Origin: Jaltomata sinuosa
Lineage: Eukaryota; Streptophyta; Magnoliopsida; Solanales; Solanaceae
DNA length: 64,000 nt
Assembly: GCA_003996215.1 (NCBI GenBank)
Contig: QJPP01005287.1
Coordinates: 1 to 64,000, forward strand
Direction of reading: 5' to 3'
The notes under the pieces are model-generated. The model was not told the origin of the DNA and ran no database searches. It saw only the letters and a list, made by a program, of their open reading frames with translations. Shown in pieces: positions 11,346 to 21,566 of the stretch; position 1 is the first letter of the stretch, and every line of letters starts with the position of its first letter. The translations under genes and the position numbers were made by a program.

Positions 11346-11596
11346 AAAAACTATACTATTGTCAACTGGGTTGAGATCACAATTATTTTCTGCCATCCGT
11401 CTCTATTCACGAAGAGTTCTTTCAATTCTGTGGTCAAGAGGGGCCAAGGGATTGCCTTGACTTCTGGTATTTAGCATAAACTCGATCTGAACCCTGAGAA
11501 TGCACAAAAAACAAAGATACAAATGAAAGTTGAATAGTATAATAGTAATTCAAACTAGTATATCAATATTTCCCAAGTCTTAGACAATGGCACCAA

Positions 11597-12830
11597 AAAC
11601 CTTTTGCGGCTAATGCACATGCAAGTATTCATTATCGTACAAGTAATATAGGATTTTGAGTCTAGATATTGGACACACAAAGACTTATCAAATTGATTGT
11701 CTGATTTTAATTCTTCTTCAACTATTCGAGAAACAAATAATCTTTGGGTTTTATTATGCTAAAGTTAACTATGAAAAACAGTAAAATTATAACAAGCTAC
11801 AAAGAGTTGAGTTTTAGTCAAATGAGATAAAGGTCCTGGGTCATGGAAAATTCACAATCCTGTTGAGTTGTCAAATCGTCAGACTTGTTGATTTTCCTGA
11901 GTTGCTAGTTGCAAGTTGACATCAGTTATTGACCATCTTGTCTATAACTCTAAGACTACTCGACTGTCGCTAACGCCTATATTTCTATAGTCGTCGGATA
12001 AGAGTGAAGTGCATGCTCATGTCGTCTTTATCAACTGAGCAAAGAGTAAAGAGTATATTTTTATCCACATTAGAAAAATGATTACCTATCCCTAGAGGTT
12101 CACGAATAAGCACTACTTCTTATTATTATGCTTGCAGTTCCCTCTTTCAAGTACAATTAATGAGCCATAGATAGTATTTGAGAGATAATCAAATAATTAA
12201 AACCAAGAAGAAGTAAATAACTCAATAGCAGAAAATTCAATAAGTATAAATGAATGCCAAGAATCAACCATTATGTCAATGCCAAAACTCTAGAGCTATA
12301 ACATTCAACTACTTATGATTCTCATATATATTCAAGAATTTATGAAATTATAAGAAATCCTTAGAGAAAATGAAGAGAAGAAAATAAATTGAAAAGAAAT
12401 ATCCTTTATCTCTAGTTCTGCATCAAAAATTATATCCAGCCCTTTTACCAACCAAGCATACCTATTTATAGAGTGTATGGTCGACTAAGGGTTAAAATAG
12501 TTAAATCCTAATTGGACTAGGAAGACCCCTGTCTCGCGCCATCCTTTTGTTGCAAGGGGTGGTGCAACAGTGCAAATCAAGTTTAGAGACAAGATTTTCT
12601 TGCACCACCAGTTCCAAGGCAAGTCTTCAGGGCCTCCCGCTACCCTTATGTCACAACTGTTGCCTCTAGTTTCATTCTTCTGCATCATTTTGTGATCTTC
12701 TTTCAAATCTCGACGATATGTCCAAAATGCTTTCTACTATGGCAAAAATATAGATACATCAAAAATATAATATTAAGCACAACATGATAGAATCAATACA
12801 AAAAGGTGGATATGTATTTTTGACCCAACA
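11597..12830 (-). repeat. LTR of the first Athila/Tat-like fragment
   Basis: About 1234 bp, starting TGTTGGGTCAAAAATAC on the minus strand and ending just before the TGGTGCC primer site. The exact 3' end is uncertain because it has no clean CA. It parallels 24014-25242. Confidence 0.65.
12462..12471 (-). promoter_or_regulatory. TATA-box-like site in the Athila/Tat-like LTR
   Basis: The minus strand reads CTATAAATAG, a strong match to the plant TATA consensus. It is in the LTR and is conserved at 24877-24886. Whether it is used is unknown. Confidence 0.5.
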
Positions 12831-13119
12831 TCACTAGGCATGAAGAAATTGTAAACATTCCAAGAAGGAATAAAGCAATGGATAAGTTGTCACCATTTCA
12901 TAAAAAGTAAAATTTGGAAGCAAGTTGAGTAAACTCATGACAAGTTGAAAATGAAGCAAGAATACAAGCCAAAATTTTTTTATTGATAATCAAGAGCTGC
13001 AACTTGTAGAAGTGAATCAAGCTAGCTGCAAGGCCAATGATGAATTGACAGATTTATTCACTAAGTCGATTCTAGACAAATCTAGAAGTTACAATTCTTA
13101 AAGCAAGGAGGACTGTTAG
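12831..13119 (+). mobile_element. Ty1/copia 3' remnant (first copy)
   Basis: The plus strand carries the C-terminal end of a copia RNase H (K-A-N-D-E-L-T-D-L-F-T-K-S-I), matching the conserved D-Q-L-A-D-I-F-T-K signature. The TAA stop is at 13099-13101. A purine-rich AAGGAGGAC and TGTTAG follow, the usual polypurine tract and LTR start of copia elements. Only about six bases of that LTR remain before the family C LTR begins at 13120. The same remnant is at 25243-25533. Confidence 0.65.
12964..13101 (+). pseudogene. Copia RNase H C-terminal fragment
   Basis: About 45 codons in one frame. They read I-D-N-Q-E-L-Q-L-V-E-V, then N-D-E-L-T-D-L-F-T-K-S-I-L, then a stop. This matches the last segment of Ty1/copia pol, just before the polypurine tract. 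The second copy near 25400-25505 is more damaged. It cannot be active. Confidence 0.65.
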
Positions 13120-14831
13120 TGTAATGACCCTTCTGGTCATTCTCGTATTTATACTTTCTTTGTACTGCTTCCCTGTAGTGGCCCTAAGTCATTTATGGCT
13201 TGCTGGGACCAATAGTTTGGTGCCCTGGCCGTTCGTTTGGTCTTTATGGTCATTTTCTTATTTTAGAGCCTTAACTTAGGATATCATTGACTTTGGTCAA
13301 TACTCTGGATAAATACACTCAGAATTGAATTTTGATAGTTCTGTTAGCTCTGGAGCATGGATTTTGGTCTAGATGGACCCTTGGTCGGGGTCTGGGAGCT
13401 TTCGATTTGGTTCTATGTTGGTTTTTGTGTTTTCTAGCCAATTGAATTTAAAAGTTTGACTTTGGTCAACATTCAGAGAAGACGGCCTCGGATGAAAATT
13501 CTGACAGCGTTGTTAGCTCCGTAATGCTAATTTTGGGCTAGAGTAACCTTTGGTTTAGGTCCCAAGGCTTCCGGGCTCATTTTAGGCCATAAGTTCCATT
13601 TTGGAAAAGTTGGCCTAAAGTTAGTTTTTGGGCGTGGGGCCCACTTTTAAATATGTTGACCTCCGATGGGATTTTCATCAATTTTGTTAAGTCCGGAATG
13701 CCATTTTTAGTCGAATAGCTCTGTTCGTTTGTGTACATGGGACCCCAAATAAATCCCAAGGGTCCATCCGAGCTTTTTAAACTTAGTTGGTTATTGCTGA
13801 GTTGTTTTGTCTGGTGGGGTCTGTTATTGCAGACATTTTGCCGTATTTGTGGTGTTTTCTGCATTTACAGCGATTTTTCTACATTTATGGAGGTCACTAT
13901 TTATCTGTGCCTCCGCATCTGCGATTAAAAGTCCCACATTTGCGGAAATCGCTGGCAGTAATTAAATTCAAGCTTCTTCTCCATTTCTTTTTAAATCAAA
14001 CTTCTACTTTATTTTCTCCACCATTGTTGCTCTAAAAACCTCCATTTCTTCACCCGATCATACACATAACTTGGTGGATTGATTATTTTTGATTTGTGCT
14101 CGTTCTAGGCTTCTTGAATCGATAAGTTCCCGTGTTTATTTCCGTTGAATTCCATAATTTTCCCTCTTTAAATTCTTTGATTTAGGGGTTGTTTGAGCCC
14201 TCATTCATGGTCCGTTTCTGCTCAATTTTGGGGCATGAACTCCCGGGAATATGGGGAACATTATGGTGTTTTTTGATATTTGACTTCAGGTTGTGGGGCC
14301 CACGAGGCTGCTTGTGACCCAAATTTTAACCCGGCTATACTTTTAGCAATATGGGTATCATTAGTCTTATTTTAACGCGTAGTTTATATTTACGATAGTT
14401 TGATTTTATTTTGGAGTTTCTCGGTGCAGTTTTGGCTTGGACATCATTGTTCGAGCAGCTTATAGTCAGACGATAGGTAGGTTACGATTTAACTCTTCTA
14501 GACTTTGCATATATAGGCTATAATTGTACTAATTAGCATCCTTGGGTTGGGTTTATTAGGTTGGTACCCCAGACCTTGTTCTCTTCTTCATGTCCATCTT
14601 ATTTTTGCTCCAATGATTGTAGTATTCTTTGTAGTTTATAGTATAACCCTTGTGGTCTTGTGTGGCCTTGTATTTGACTTTGGACCATATATGGTGGGTT
14701 ATTTGAGAATGTCCGTGAGTCTCGGACATCTCTATTAGTTTATAGAACTGGTTATATGTGCTGTAGAGCAATTGGAGCCTGTGCAGGGAAGTTTTAGGTG
14801 CCATCATGAACTGAGAAATCAGATCGTGATA
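13120..14831 (+). repeat. Family C LTR (first copy), with a large internal deletion
   Basis: It begins TGTAATGACC and is collinear with 25534-27207 of element C up to GCAGGG at about 14788. It then jumps to the last roughly 43 bases of the LTR, ending GTGATA at 14831. About 1.75 kb is missing compared with 25534-28997. No PBS and no GTTAG duplication follow it. It contains no gene; the apparent reading frames are not conserved. Confidence 0.8.
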
Positions 14832-15745
14832 GGTTCCCCTGACTCGAGCCAATACATGGCACATATGGCCTGCGGGCAAGACCCTCATAGCGAGCCTACG
14901 GAGGGTACACCTTGTATTTAACCGCGGTTACAGTTATGTGCATAGAATCATAGTCATGGGTATTTGCGCAATACATGTCTTACACTTGAAATAGGTCACC
15001 TTTGGTAAGCCATCATATGATTTTTATATTAAAATTAGTCATAGGACATCAGCTAGGTAAATTACTAAGCTCTTTATAATAATGAACAACTCATGAGACG
15101 TATATGATAAGTTAATAAGGCAAATGTGTATGTTACAGTTTTACATTGTGTATTTGTCAGTTGTATGCTCATAAGATATAGTTCTAGACGAGAGTTCCTA
15201 GTATTAAGTTGTCTATTGTTGCTCATTTTGTTATTTGATTCATTGAGCATCCTCATATGTCTACTTTTCATTTTGTCTATTTTACATACCAGTACATGTT
15301 GTATATGCACTGACATCCCTACATTCAGGGGCACTGCATTTCTGTATATACAAGTCGGGTATACCAGTTAGCAGGCTTCTTTTTAGGCACTTATTTCGTA
15401 TTCAGCCAAACAGTGGGTGAGATCTTCTCTCATTTGTAGTAAATATATGTCTAGTATTCTTTATTCATAGTTATAGTTATAATGTGGGTAAGTTAGGCCC
15501 CTGTCCCGACCATCGCCATTATATAGTTACAGATTCTATTAGAGGCTTCGTAGATAACAAAAAGTTATAGTATGTGGTTATAGTTCCAGTTGTCCATTGT
15601 GGTGTATGGTTAGTTGGTCCGTATTATTTATGTAAAGTTCTTCACATTGTCTTAGGAGCAATGATTATTCCACTTAGTACAGGTCATGTGTAAAGCATGT
15701 GCTCATAAAGTTCTTTTCCACCCTGTCTAAGCTTGGGGCGTGACA
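14832..15745 (+). repeat. Orphan LTR tail (G)
   Basis: About 0.9 kb with the style of a Ty3/gypsy LTR 3' end. It has CAGTACATG and a CACTGACATCCCT segment, and it terminates in GGGGCGTGACA at 15745. It then abuts B LTR sequence. Its 5' part is missing at the junction with the family C LTR at 14831/14832. No coding content is visible. Confidence 0.55.
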
Positions 15746-16362
15746 ATAACTTACCTTTACGAAGAAATTTGATGGAAAATAGGTGAAAATCACCCCAAAT
15801 TGCCTAAGCCCTCTCCCAAACGTATTTTAGAAATAATAAATGATTTTGGAGAAGTTTTTGCATTAAAAGCGATTTACTCAGCTATAGCGGCCCAATTCCG
15901 CTATGGTGGCATTGGTATAGTGGAATCTGCCAGCAATAGCAAGATTGACTGACTTTGACTCCCACTATAGCAGTAGCCCCGTAGCAGTCTGCCACCTGCT
16001 ATAATGGGTGTGGCAAGGTAGAAACTCAGTATTTCTCCCAGTTTTTCCTTTTTTGCAATTCACCTTTAAATCATGACATCTCAGACTAACCCCTTCACGT
16101 CAAGTTCGATATCGGAAGTTTTACGTAGCCAAATTCACTTTTGAAAAGTCCTATGTAGTCCTTATCATCTTAGCTAACATAAAATTAAGCTAAAATTTAT
16201 TACATTTACCCAATCCATTCTTGGATTGCCCTAGACCATACCCCGCTCAGATTTTGTCTAAGACTAACCTAGCCTGAAATTTTTAACTTCTAATTTTGGA
16301 AAAATTCCTACCCAAATTTTTGCATGATTGATTCACCTGTAATGATGGAAAGAGACATTACA
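15746..16362 (-). repeat. 3' LTR of B (5' part only)
   Basis: The minus strand starts TGTAATGTCTC at 16362. The part nearest 15746 carries the CTATAGCG-like cluster and the GAAGAAATTTGATGG unit once. The 5' LTR copies have that unit twice. It is cut at 15746 by the end of the G tail. Confidence 0.75.
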
Positions 16363-16429
16363 AAAAATACCAATTTACCCATAGTTCATCCATGAATGAT
16401 CAAACAAGAAAAAGAGCCAAGCTAAGAAA

Positions 16430-16950
16430 TGAAAGAATACATGAATCCTCAAAAAAGTGAGGGTACTTGTCCTGCATGTATTTCTTGGTTTCTAAAGTGG
16501 CTTTTTCAAACAGATGATGCTTCCACTGAACTTTTACCGATATTATCTCCTTTGTCCTCAACTTTTAGACATCCTGATCAAGAATAGCAATTGGCTCCTC
16601 CTCATAAGTAAGATCCTTATCTAACAGGACTGAATCTCACTTGATAGTGTAATCCCCATCCCCATGGTACCTCTTAAGCAAAGATTTATGGAATACCGGA
16701 TGGACCCGTGACAAGCTTGGTGGCAATGCCAACAAATATGCTACTAGCTCCAGATTTCCCAGAACCTCGAATGGACCAATATACCAAGGGCTAAGCTTGC
16801 CCTTCTTGACAAACTTCATGACTCCTTTTATAGGTGATACTTTCAACAAAACTTGTTCACCAACCCTGAATTACATGTCCCTCACCTTTCGATCTGAATA
16901 CTCTGACTTCTCTGGGCTGCCAACAACTTGGTTTTGATAAATCTCAATTT
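16430..16950 (-). pseudogene. Integrase C-terminus and chromodomain-like tail of element B
   Basis: The minus strand from about 16860 reads V-S-P-I-K-G-V-M-K-F and K-L-S-P-W-Y-I-G-P-F, then H-P-V-F-H-K-S-L-L. A chromodomain-like end follows (L-T-Y-E-E-E-P, V-K-V-Q-W-K-H-H, tail K-Y-P-H-F-F-E). These are the standard last blocks of a chromovirus pol. The frame shifts between the integrase end and the chromodomain part, with stops between 16600 and 16640. Confidence 0.8.
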
Positions 16951-16953
16951 TCC

Positions 16954-17870
16954 CTAAGCTTCCTTCAACAAATCAGTGCCCAAAGGCTTCACATCACCAG
17001 CTTCAAACCATCTTATGGGTGATCTAGACCTTCTCCCATAGAGTGCCTCGAATGGAGCCATATCAATCCTAGAGTGATAACTATTATTGTATGAGAATTC
17101 ACAGAACAGCAAGAACTGGTCCCAATGGCCAACGAAGTTGATCGCACATGCCCCCAACATCTCCTCAAGCACCTAAATCATCCTCTCCGACTATACATCA
17201 ATTAAGGATGAAAGGTTATGCTAAAAGTAAGTTGGGTGCCTAACTCTTCTTGAAACCTGCCCCAAAATTTTAGAAGTGCACTGCGTACCTCTATCTGAAA
17301 TGATAGAAAGTGGTGGCACCCCATGTAGCCTCACTATCTCCCTAACGTAGATCTTGGCCAACTGATTAGAGTTATAGTCCACTCTAACTGGAATAAAATG
17401 GGCTGATTTAGTCATATTATCCACTATAACCCAAATCGAGTCATGCTTCCCCAAGGTCCTAGGAAGACCTACCACAAAATCTATAGCGATCCTTTCCCAC
17501 TTCCACTCGGGAATGGGCATCCTTAGAAGCAAACATGTAGGCCTTTGATGTTCGTACTTTACCTGCTGACAGTTGTGACATTTGGATACATACTCCACTA
17601 TATCTTTCTTTATCCCAAGCCACCAATAAAGTTGCCTCAAGCTATGGTACATTTTGGTTACACCTGGATGAATAAAATATCTTGAACTATGAGCTTCACC
17701 TAGAACATTCTGAATAAAATCACCAACCCGAGGAACACATACTCGCGCTCTAAACCACAATACTTCACATGCATAAAGTGTGGCGTCTGAAGCCTCACCA
17801 AACACCACATTGTTCCGGAGTTTATTCAATTTCTCATCCTCAAACTGTTTGGCCTTAATTTTATCGAGGA
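16954..17870 (-). pseudogene. Integrase of element B
   Basis: From about 17829 downward the minus strand shows the zinc-binding H-S-S-R-Y-F-I-H ... C-H-N-C-Q-Q motif. It then shows the catalytic core with I-D-F-V-V-G-L-P (first D) and S-D-R-G-T-Q (second D). After a frame change the F-S-Y-N-N-S-Y-H-S block and A-L-Y-G-R-R-S-R-S-P follow (17172-16954). The segment holding the third acidic residue, around 17190-17230, is rearranged. Integrase would join element DNA to the chromosome; this copy cannot. Confidence 0.85.
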
Positions 17871-18464
17871 ATGTTCATTTCACATCAATACTAGCCAACA
17901 CTCTACCCCTTTCTGATACACCAAACTGCATGAACTTAGATGCTAAAGTTTGAAACTCCCTATCCAAGGGTTGCCTTGACACCCTCAAACAGGCCAAACT
18001 TCCCATACTTACCACTTTTTGGCTCAATGCGTCTGCCACCATATTGGCCTTACCCGGATGATACTAGATAGTCAAATCATAGTATTTCAACAACTCCATC
18101 AATCTCCTTTGTCTCAAGTTTAAATCCCTTTGCGTGAACACATGTTGCAGGCTACGATGTTCAGTGAATACCTCACACATGACACCATAAAGATAGTGTC
18201 TCCAACTCTTAAGTGCAAACATCACCGTTTCCAACTCCAAGTCATGTTCGGGTAGTTCTTTTCATGAGTCTTCAACTACCTCGAAGCATAAGCGATGACA
18301 TTTCTGTCCTGCATTAACACAGAACCCAAACCCAAATGTGAAACATCACAAAATAAAACAAAATCCTTACCTTCAACTGGCAATGAAAGAATAGGAGTTG
18401 TAGTCAATAGTGTCTTGACCTTTTGGAAGCTCTCCTCACACATATCCGACCAAACAAATAGCAC
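17871..18464 (-). pseudogene. RNase H of element B
   Basis: The minus strand from 18464 reads C-D-V-S-H-L-G-L-G-S-V-L-M-Q, the first catalytic block, with S for A after the Asp. Later blocks around 18250-18000 match D-L-E-L, the H-C-S-L region and A-D-A-L-S-Q, but with stops. It lies between RT and integrase as expected. It is degraded beyond use. Confidence 0.75.
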
Positions 18465-18488
18465 CTCCTTCTAAGTCAACCTTGTCAA

Positions 18489-19300
18489 GTGAGTAGCAGG
18501 AGAAGCAAAATTCTTGACAAACCTACGATAGTAGCTAGCAAGACCCACGAAGCTCCCAACCTCTGTCATAGAGCTAGGCCAAACCTAACTCTTAACCACT
18601 TCAACCTTCTGGGGATCTACCATCACACCTTTTTTCTGAGACTACATGCCCTAAGAAGGCAATCAAAGACAACCAAAACTTGCATTTTAAGAACTTTGCA
18701 TACAACTGATTTTCCTTTAAAATACCCAAGACAATGTGAAGATAACCTGCATGTTCCTTATTGCTCTTGGAGTAAACCAAAATGTCATCAATAAAAACTA
18801 TAATGAAAGAATCCAAGAAGGACTTGAAAATATCATTCATCAAGCTCATGAAGGTTTATGGCGCATTGGTTAACCCAAAAGACATCACTAGGAACTCATA
18901 ATGCCCATATCGAGTCCTAAAAGATGTCTTAGGTATATCCTCTCGCCAAATTTTTAGCTGATGGTAACCCGACCTTAAGTCAATCTCATAGAATATCAAA
19001 GTACCCTGCAATTGGTCAAAGAGATCATATATGTGGGGCAAGGGATACTTATTCTTGATGTTATCCTTTGTTCAATTGTCTGTAATCATTGCATTTTCTC
19101 ATGCTACCATCTTTCTTTTTAAAAAACAAAATTGGAGCACCCCATGTTAAAGCACTAGGATGAATAAATCCCTTATCAACCCATTCTTGTAACGAGGTTT
19201 TAAATTCCCTCAACTCTTCCTAAGCCATTTGATAAAGAGGAATAGAAATTGGGTGAGTGCCCGACTCTAAATCAATACAAAGTCAATATCTCTATCGGGA
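18489..19300 (-). pseudogene. Reverse transcriptase of element B
   Basis: Pieces in order are E-I-D-L-R-S-G-Y-H-Q and F-R-T-R-Y-G-H-Y-E-F (19041-18856), then the catalytic F-I-D-D-I-L-V-Y near 18784-18795, then A-F-L-G-H-V-V-S. Upstream of 19041 a frameshift separates the conserved L-N block. The two catalytic aspartates remain. Several stops and shifts make it non-functional. Confidence 0.85.
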
Positions 19301-19301
19301 G

Positions 19302-19852
19302 TCATACTAGGAAAATCCATTGGAAATACCTCCTGAAACTCAGCAACCATATGAATTGACTCAATAGAATGAGGCTTTGTACTAACATCCCGAACATGGC
19401 CAAGAAGGCTGAACACCCCTTCCCCACTAGCTTTCTAGCTTGATCAAAAGAGAATATTTTCACTAGCTTAGACTTATACACACCCTCCCACTCTAGTTTA
19501 CCCGGCATTTCTAGAGTCACTGTCTAAGTATTACAGTTCAAAACATCATGATATAGAGACAACCAAGTCATACCCATAATAACATCAAAATCAAACATGT
19601 CCAAAATGACCAGTCTACCCAAGTCTGAAGACCCATAAACAAAATAGAACATGTACAATATACATGGGTCACTATAATAGAATCTCCAACCAGAGTTGAA
19701 ACAAATACATAAGAATCGAGTATATCACAGACCAAGTCCATACCCAAAGCAAATCTATGAGATACATAGGAGTATGTGGAACCCAGATCAAACAAAATAG
19801 TAGCCATCCAGTCACAGAAGAGAATAGTACATGTGATAACAACATCAGACAC
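19302..19852 (-). pseudogene. Protease and protease-RT linker of element B
   Basis: The minus strand from 19852 includes L-F-D-L-G-S-T-Y-S-Y-V-S. This is the retropepsin active-site region (D-P-G-S-T in relatives), with Leu in place of Pro. The later half shifts frame before the G-M-D-W-L motif. The 19520-19302 stretch is the linker that leads into RT. Confidence 0.75.
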
Positions 19853-19879
19853 CTTGGCCTCGGTCTTTCCTGGGAATGC

Positions 19880-21349
19880 ATAATAGTAAGCTATATCATC
19901 AAGCTGGGCAACCTCCCTAGCATACTACGCTCCACCCTTCCCTGCTTTACCATACCCTTTGTTACCACCATGAACTCCTTGATTATTACCTCATCCATCC
20001 CTGCAGATATCTTTTATTGTTACCACCTCTACCTCTACCTACTAGAACCACAGTCCTAGCCTGCTACTGTTCTTTATTACCTATCTGCCTCAGAGGAAAC
20101 TCTCTCTTGAAGTGCCTCACAGCACCATAAGAATAACAACCTCACTCAAGAAAAGGCCTGTTGGCCAAAGAATACGAAGTCCCTTGGCCTCTAGCAACTG
20201 GAGACTGCTGAATAGCCCCTGAATGACCACCTGTAGAAGCTGGAAAGGCTGACTAAATGGGGAAAGTTGAGAGACCATGTTGGCTATGACCCCTGGAATA
20301 AGATCCACTATAGTTACCCGCATTCCTGGACTTCTTAGATAACACATTAGCCTGACCAACTATCGTAACTCCCTTAAGCTTTTTCACATAATCAGCAACA
20401 TCATTGAAACTCCTTCCTGCAGAAGTTATATGAACAGAAAAAACTAGAAGACTAGTGTTCAAACTTTTAACATATAACTGGATTCTCTCAACCTTGGTTC
20501 CCAACATCTAGGTAGCATAGCAAGACAGAGCATGGAACTTAGCCTCATAGGCCACAACTAAAATACCGCCCTATTTAAGGGCCAAAAATTTATCCTTCTT
20601 GCAGTCCAAAATAATACGGGGTACATTCTTTTCAAAAAATAGGGCATGAAACTGAGCCCAAGTCAACAGAGGCAAAGCTAGTGACTGACACTCCACATAG
20701 GCTCTCCACCACTTCTTGGCATCCCCTTGTAGTTGTAAAGTAACGAAGCCAACACCATGTTGTTGCATAATCCTTAGTTTGTGTAGCCTCTCATATCAAT
20801 CAAGGATGAACTCAAATGCATACTCAGCCTCAGTACCATGAAATGAAGAAGGTTTCATCTTTAGAAACTTGGTCAGTAACTCATGCTTGGTCTCGGTCAT
20901 AATGGGGCTTAGTGCAGGATGGGGAAATGCCTCTGTACCCGAATCCTTATCCATTATGGGAGCTAAAGTGGCAGTGGAAGTGGCATGAGCACCTAGAACC
21001 TGGAAAGTTAGCATAGTGGGGGTGGCTCCAGTACCAGCCAACCCGCTCAGAAAAGCTAAAACTTGCTGAATAACCTCAAAAAACATCAGAGGAAGGGTTG
21101 CACCTCCATCTGGTGTTGCCACCTCCAGTTCCACACCGTTCTCATCCACTGCCTCAGCCTTCTCAAAATAATCCTGGGTGCAGGAGGTGATGCTGGCCTC
21201 TAATAGGTCTGGTCATCTCCTGCTTGAGCTCCATCCCTGGCGAGTGTTGCTCTCCCTCTTCCTATTCCCCTACCCCTGTCTCATCCCCAAACAGCCAATT
21301 CTGTAGCTGGAGCTACTGCTCTTGCTCCATTCGCTCTAGTATTCACCAT
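19880..21349 (-). pseudogene. Gag of element B
   Basis: It begins at the minus-strand ATG at 21349 (M-V-N-T-R-A-N-G). It continues through the N-terminal region at 21149-20796 and capsid blocks such as A-K-K-W-W-R-A-Y (20768-20571) and the 20507-20253 segment. A ruined zinc knuckle lies around 20095-20150, where expected Cys positions read Tyr or other residues. Stops occur between the blocks. The part upstream of 20795 is duplicated in B'. Confidence 0.8.
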
Positions 21350-21550
21350 CTGCATACAAAAGAATGAAGACGGGTTAGATACCAATTTGGATCGCTAGAT
21401 ACCAATTGGAATCAAGTTATAGCACGAAGGAAGAAAGAAAGGATAGTTCCTAAAGTCCTATAGCATCTCAAAGAAAATTATAGACATCTTCGTACTGTTC
21501 CGTGAGACTCTACTAGACCCTTTTGGTACGATAAGATCAATGAACCTAGA
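21350..21550 (-). other. Leader of element B
   Basis: Untranslated sequence between the PBS and the gag ATG. Nothing notable was seen beyond its match to 587-786. Confidence 0.6.
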
Positions 21551-21562
21551 GCTCTAATACCA
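21551..21562 (-). other. Primer-binding site of element B
   Basis: The minus strand reads TGGTATTAGAGC, one mismatch from the initiator tRNA-Met PBS. It sits four bases from the LTR end (TGACA, ending at 21567). Confidence 0.88.
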
Positions 21563-21566
21563 AATT

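Larger units (their letters stand above)
11346..12830 (-). mobile_element. Truncated Athila/Tat-like element (first copy): LTR, PBS and short internal piece
   Basis: On the minus strand the LTR runs from TGTTGGGTCA at 12830 to about 11597. A PBS starting TGGTGCC (11595 down) follows. This is a decayed form of TGGCGCC, the tRNA-Asp-type PBS typical of Athila/Tat Ty3 elements. Only about 250 bp of internal sequence remain before truncation at 11346. A TATA-like CTATAAATAG (minus, 12462-12471) lies in the LTR. The same truncated fragment occurs at 23774-25242, so it predates the block duplication. Confidence 0.65.

Noticed and set aside
13577..14035. Frames of 65-95 codons on both strands in the first C LTR
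   Set aside because: The matching region of the second copy (26150-26347) keeps only a part with many amino-acid changes; this is LTR sequence.
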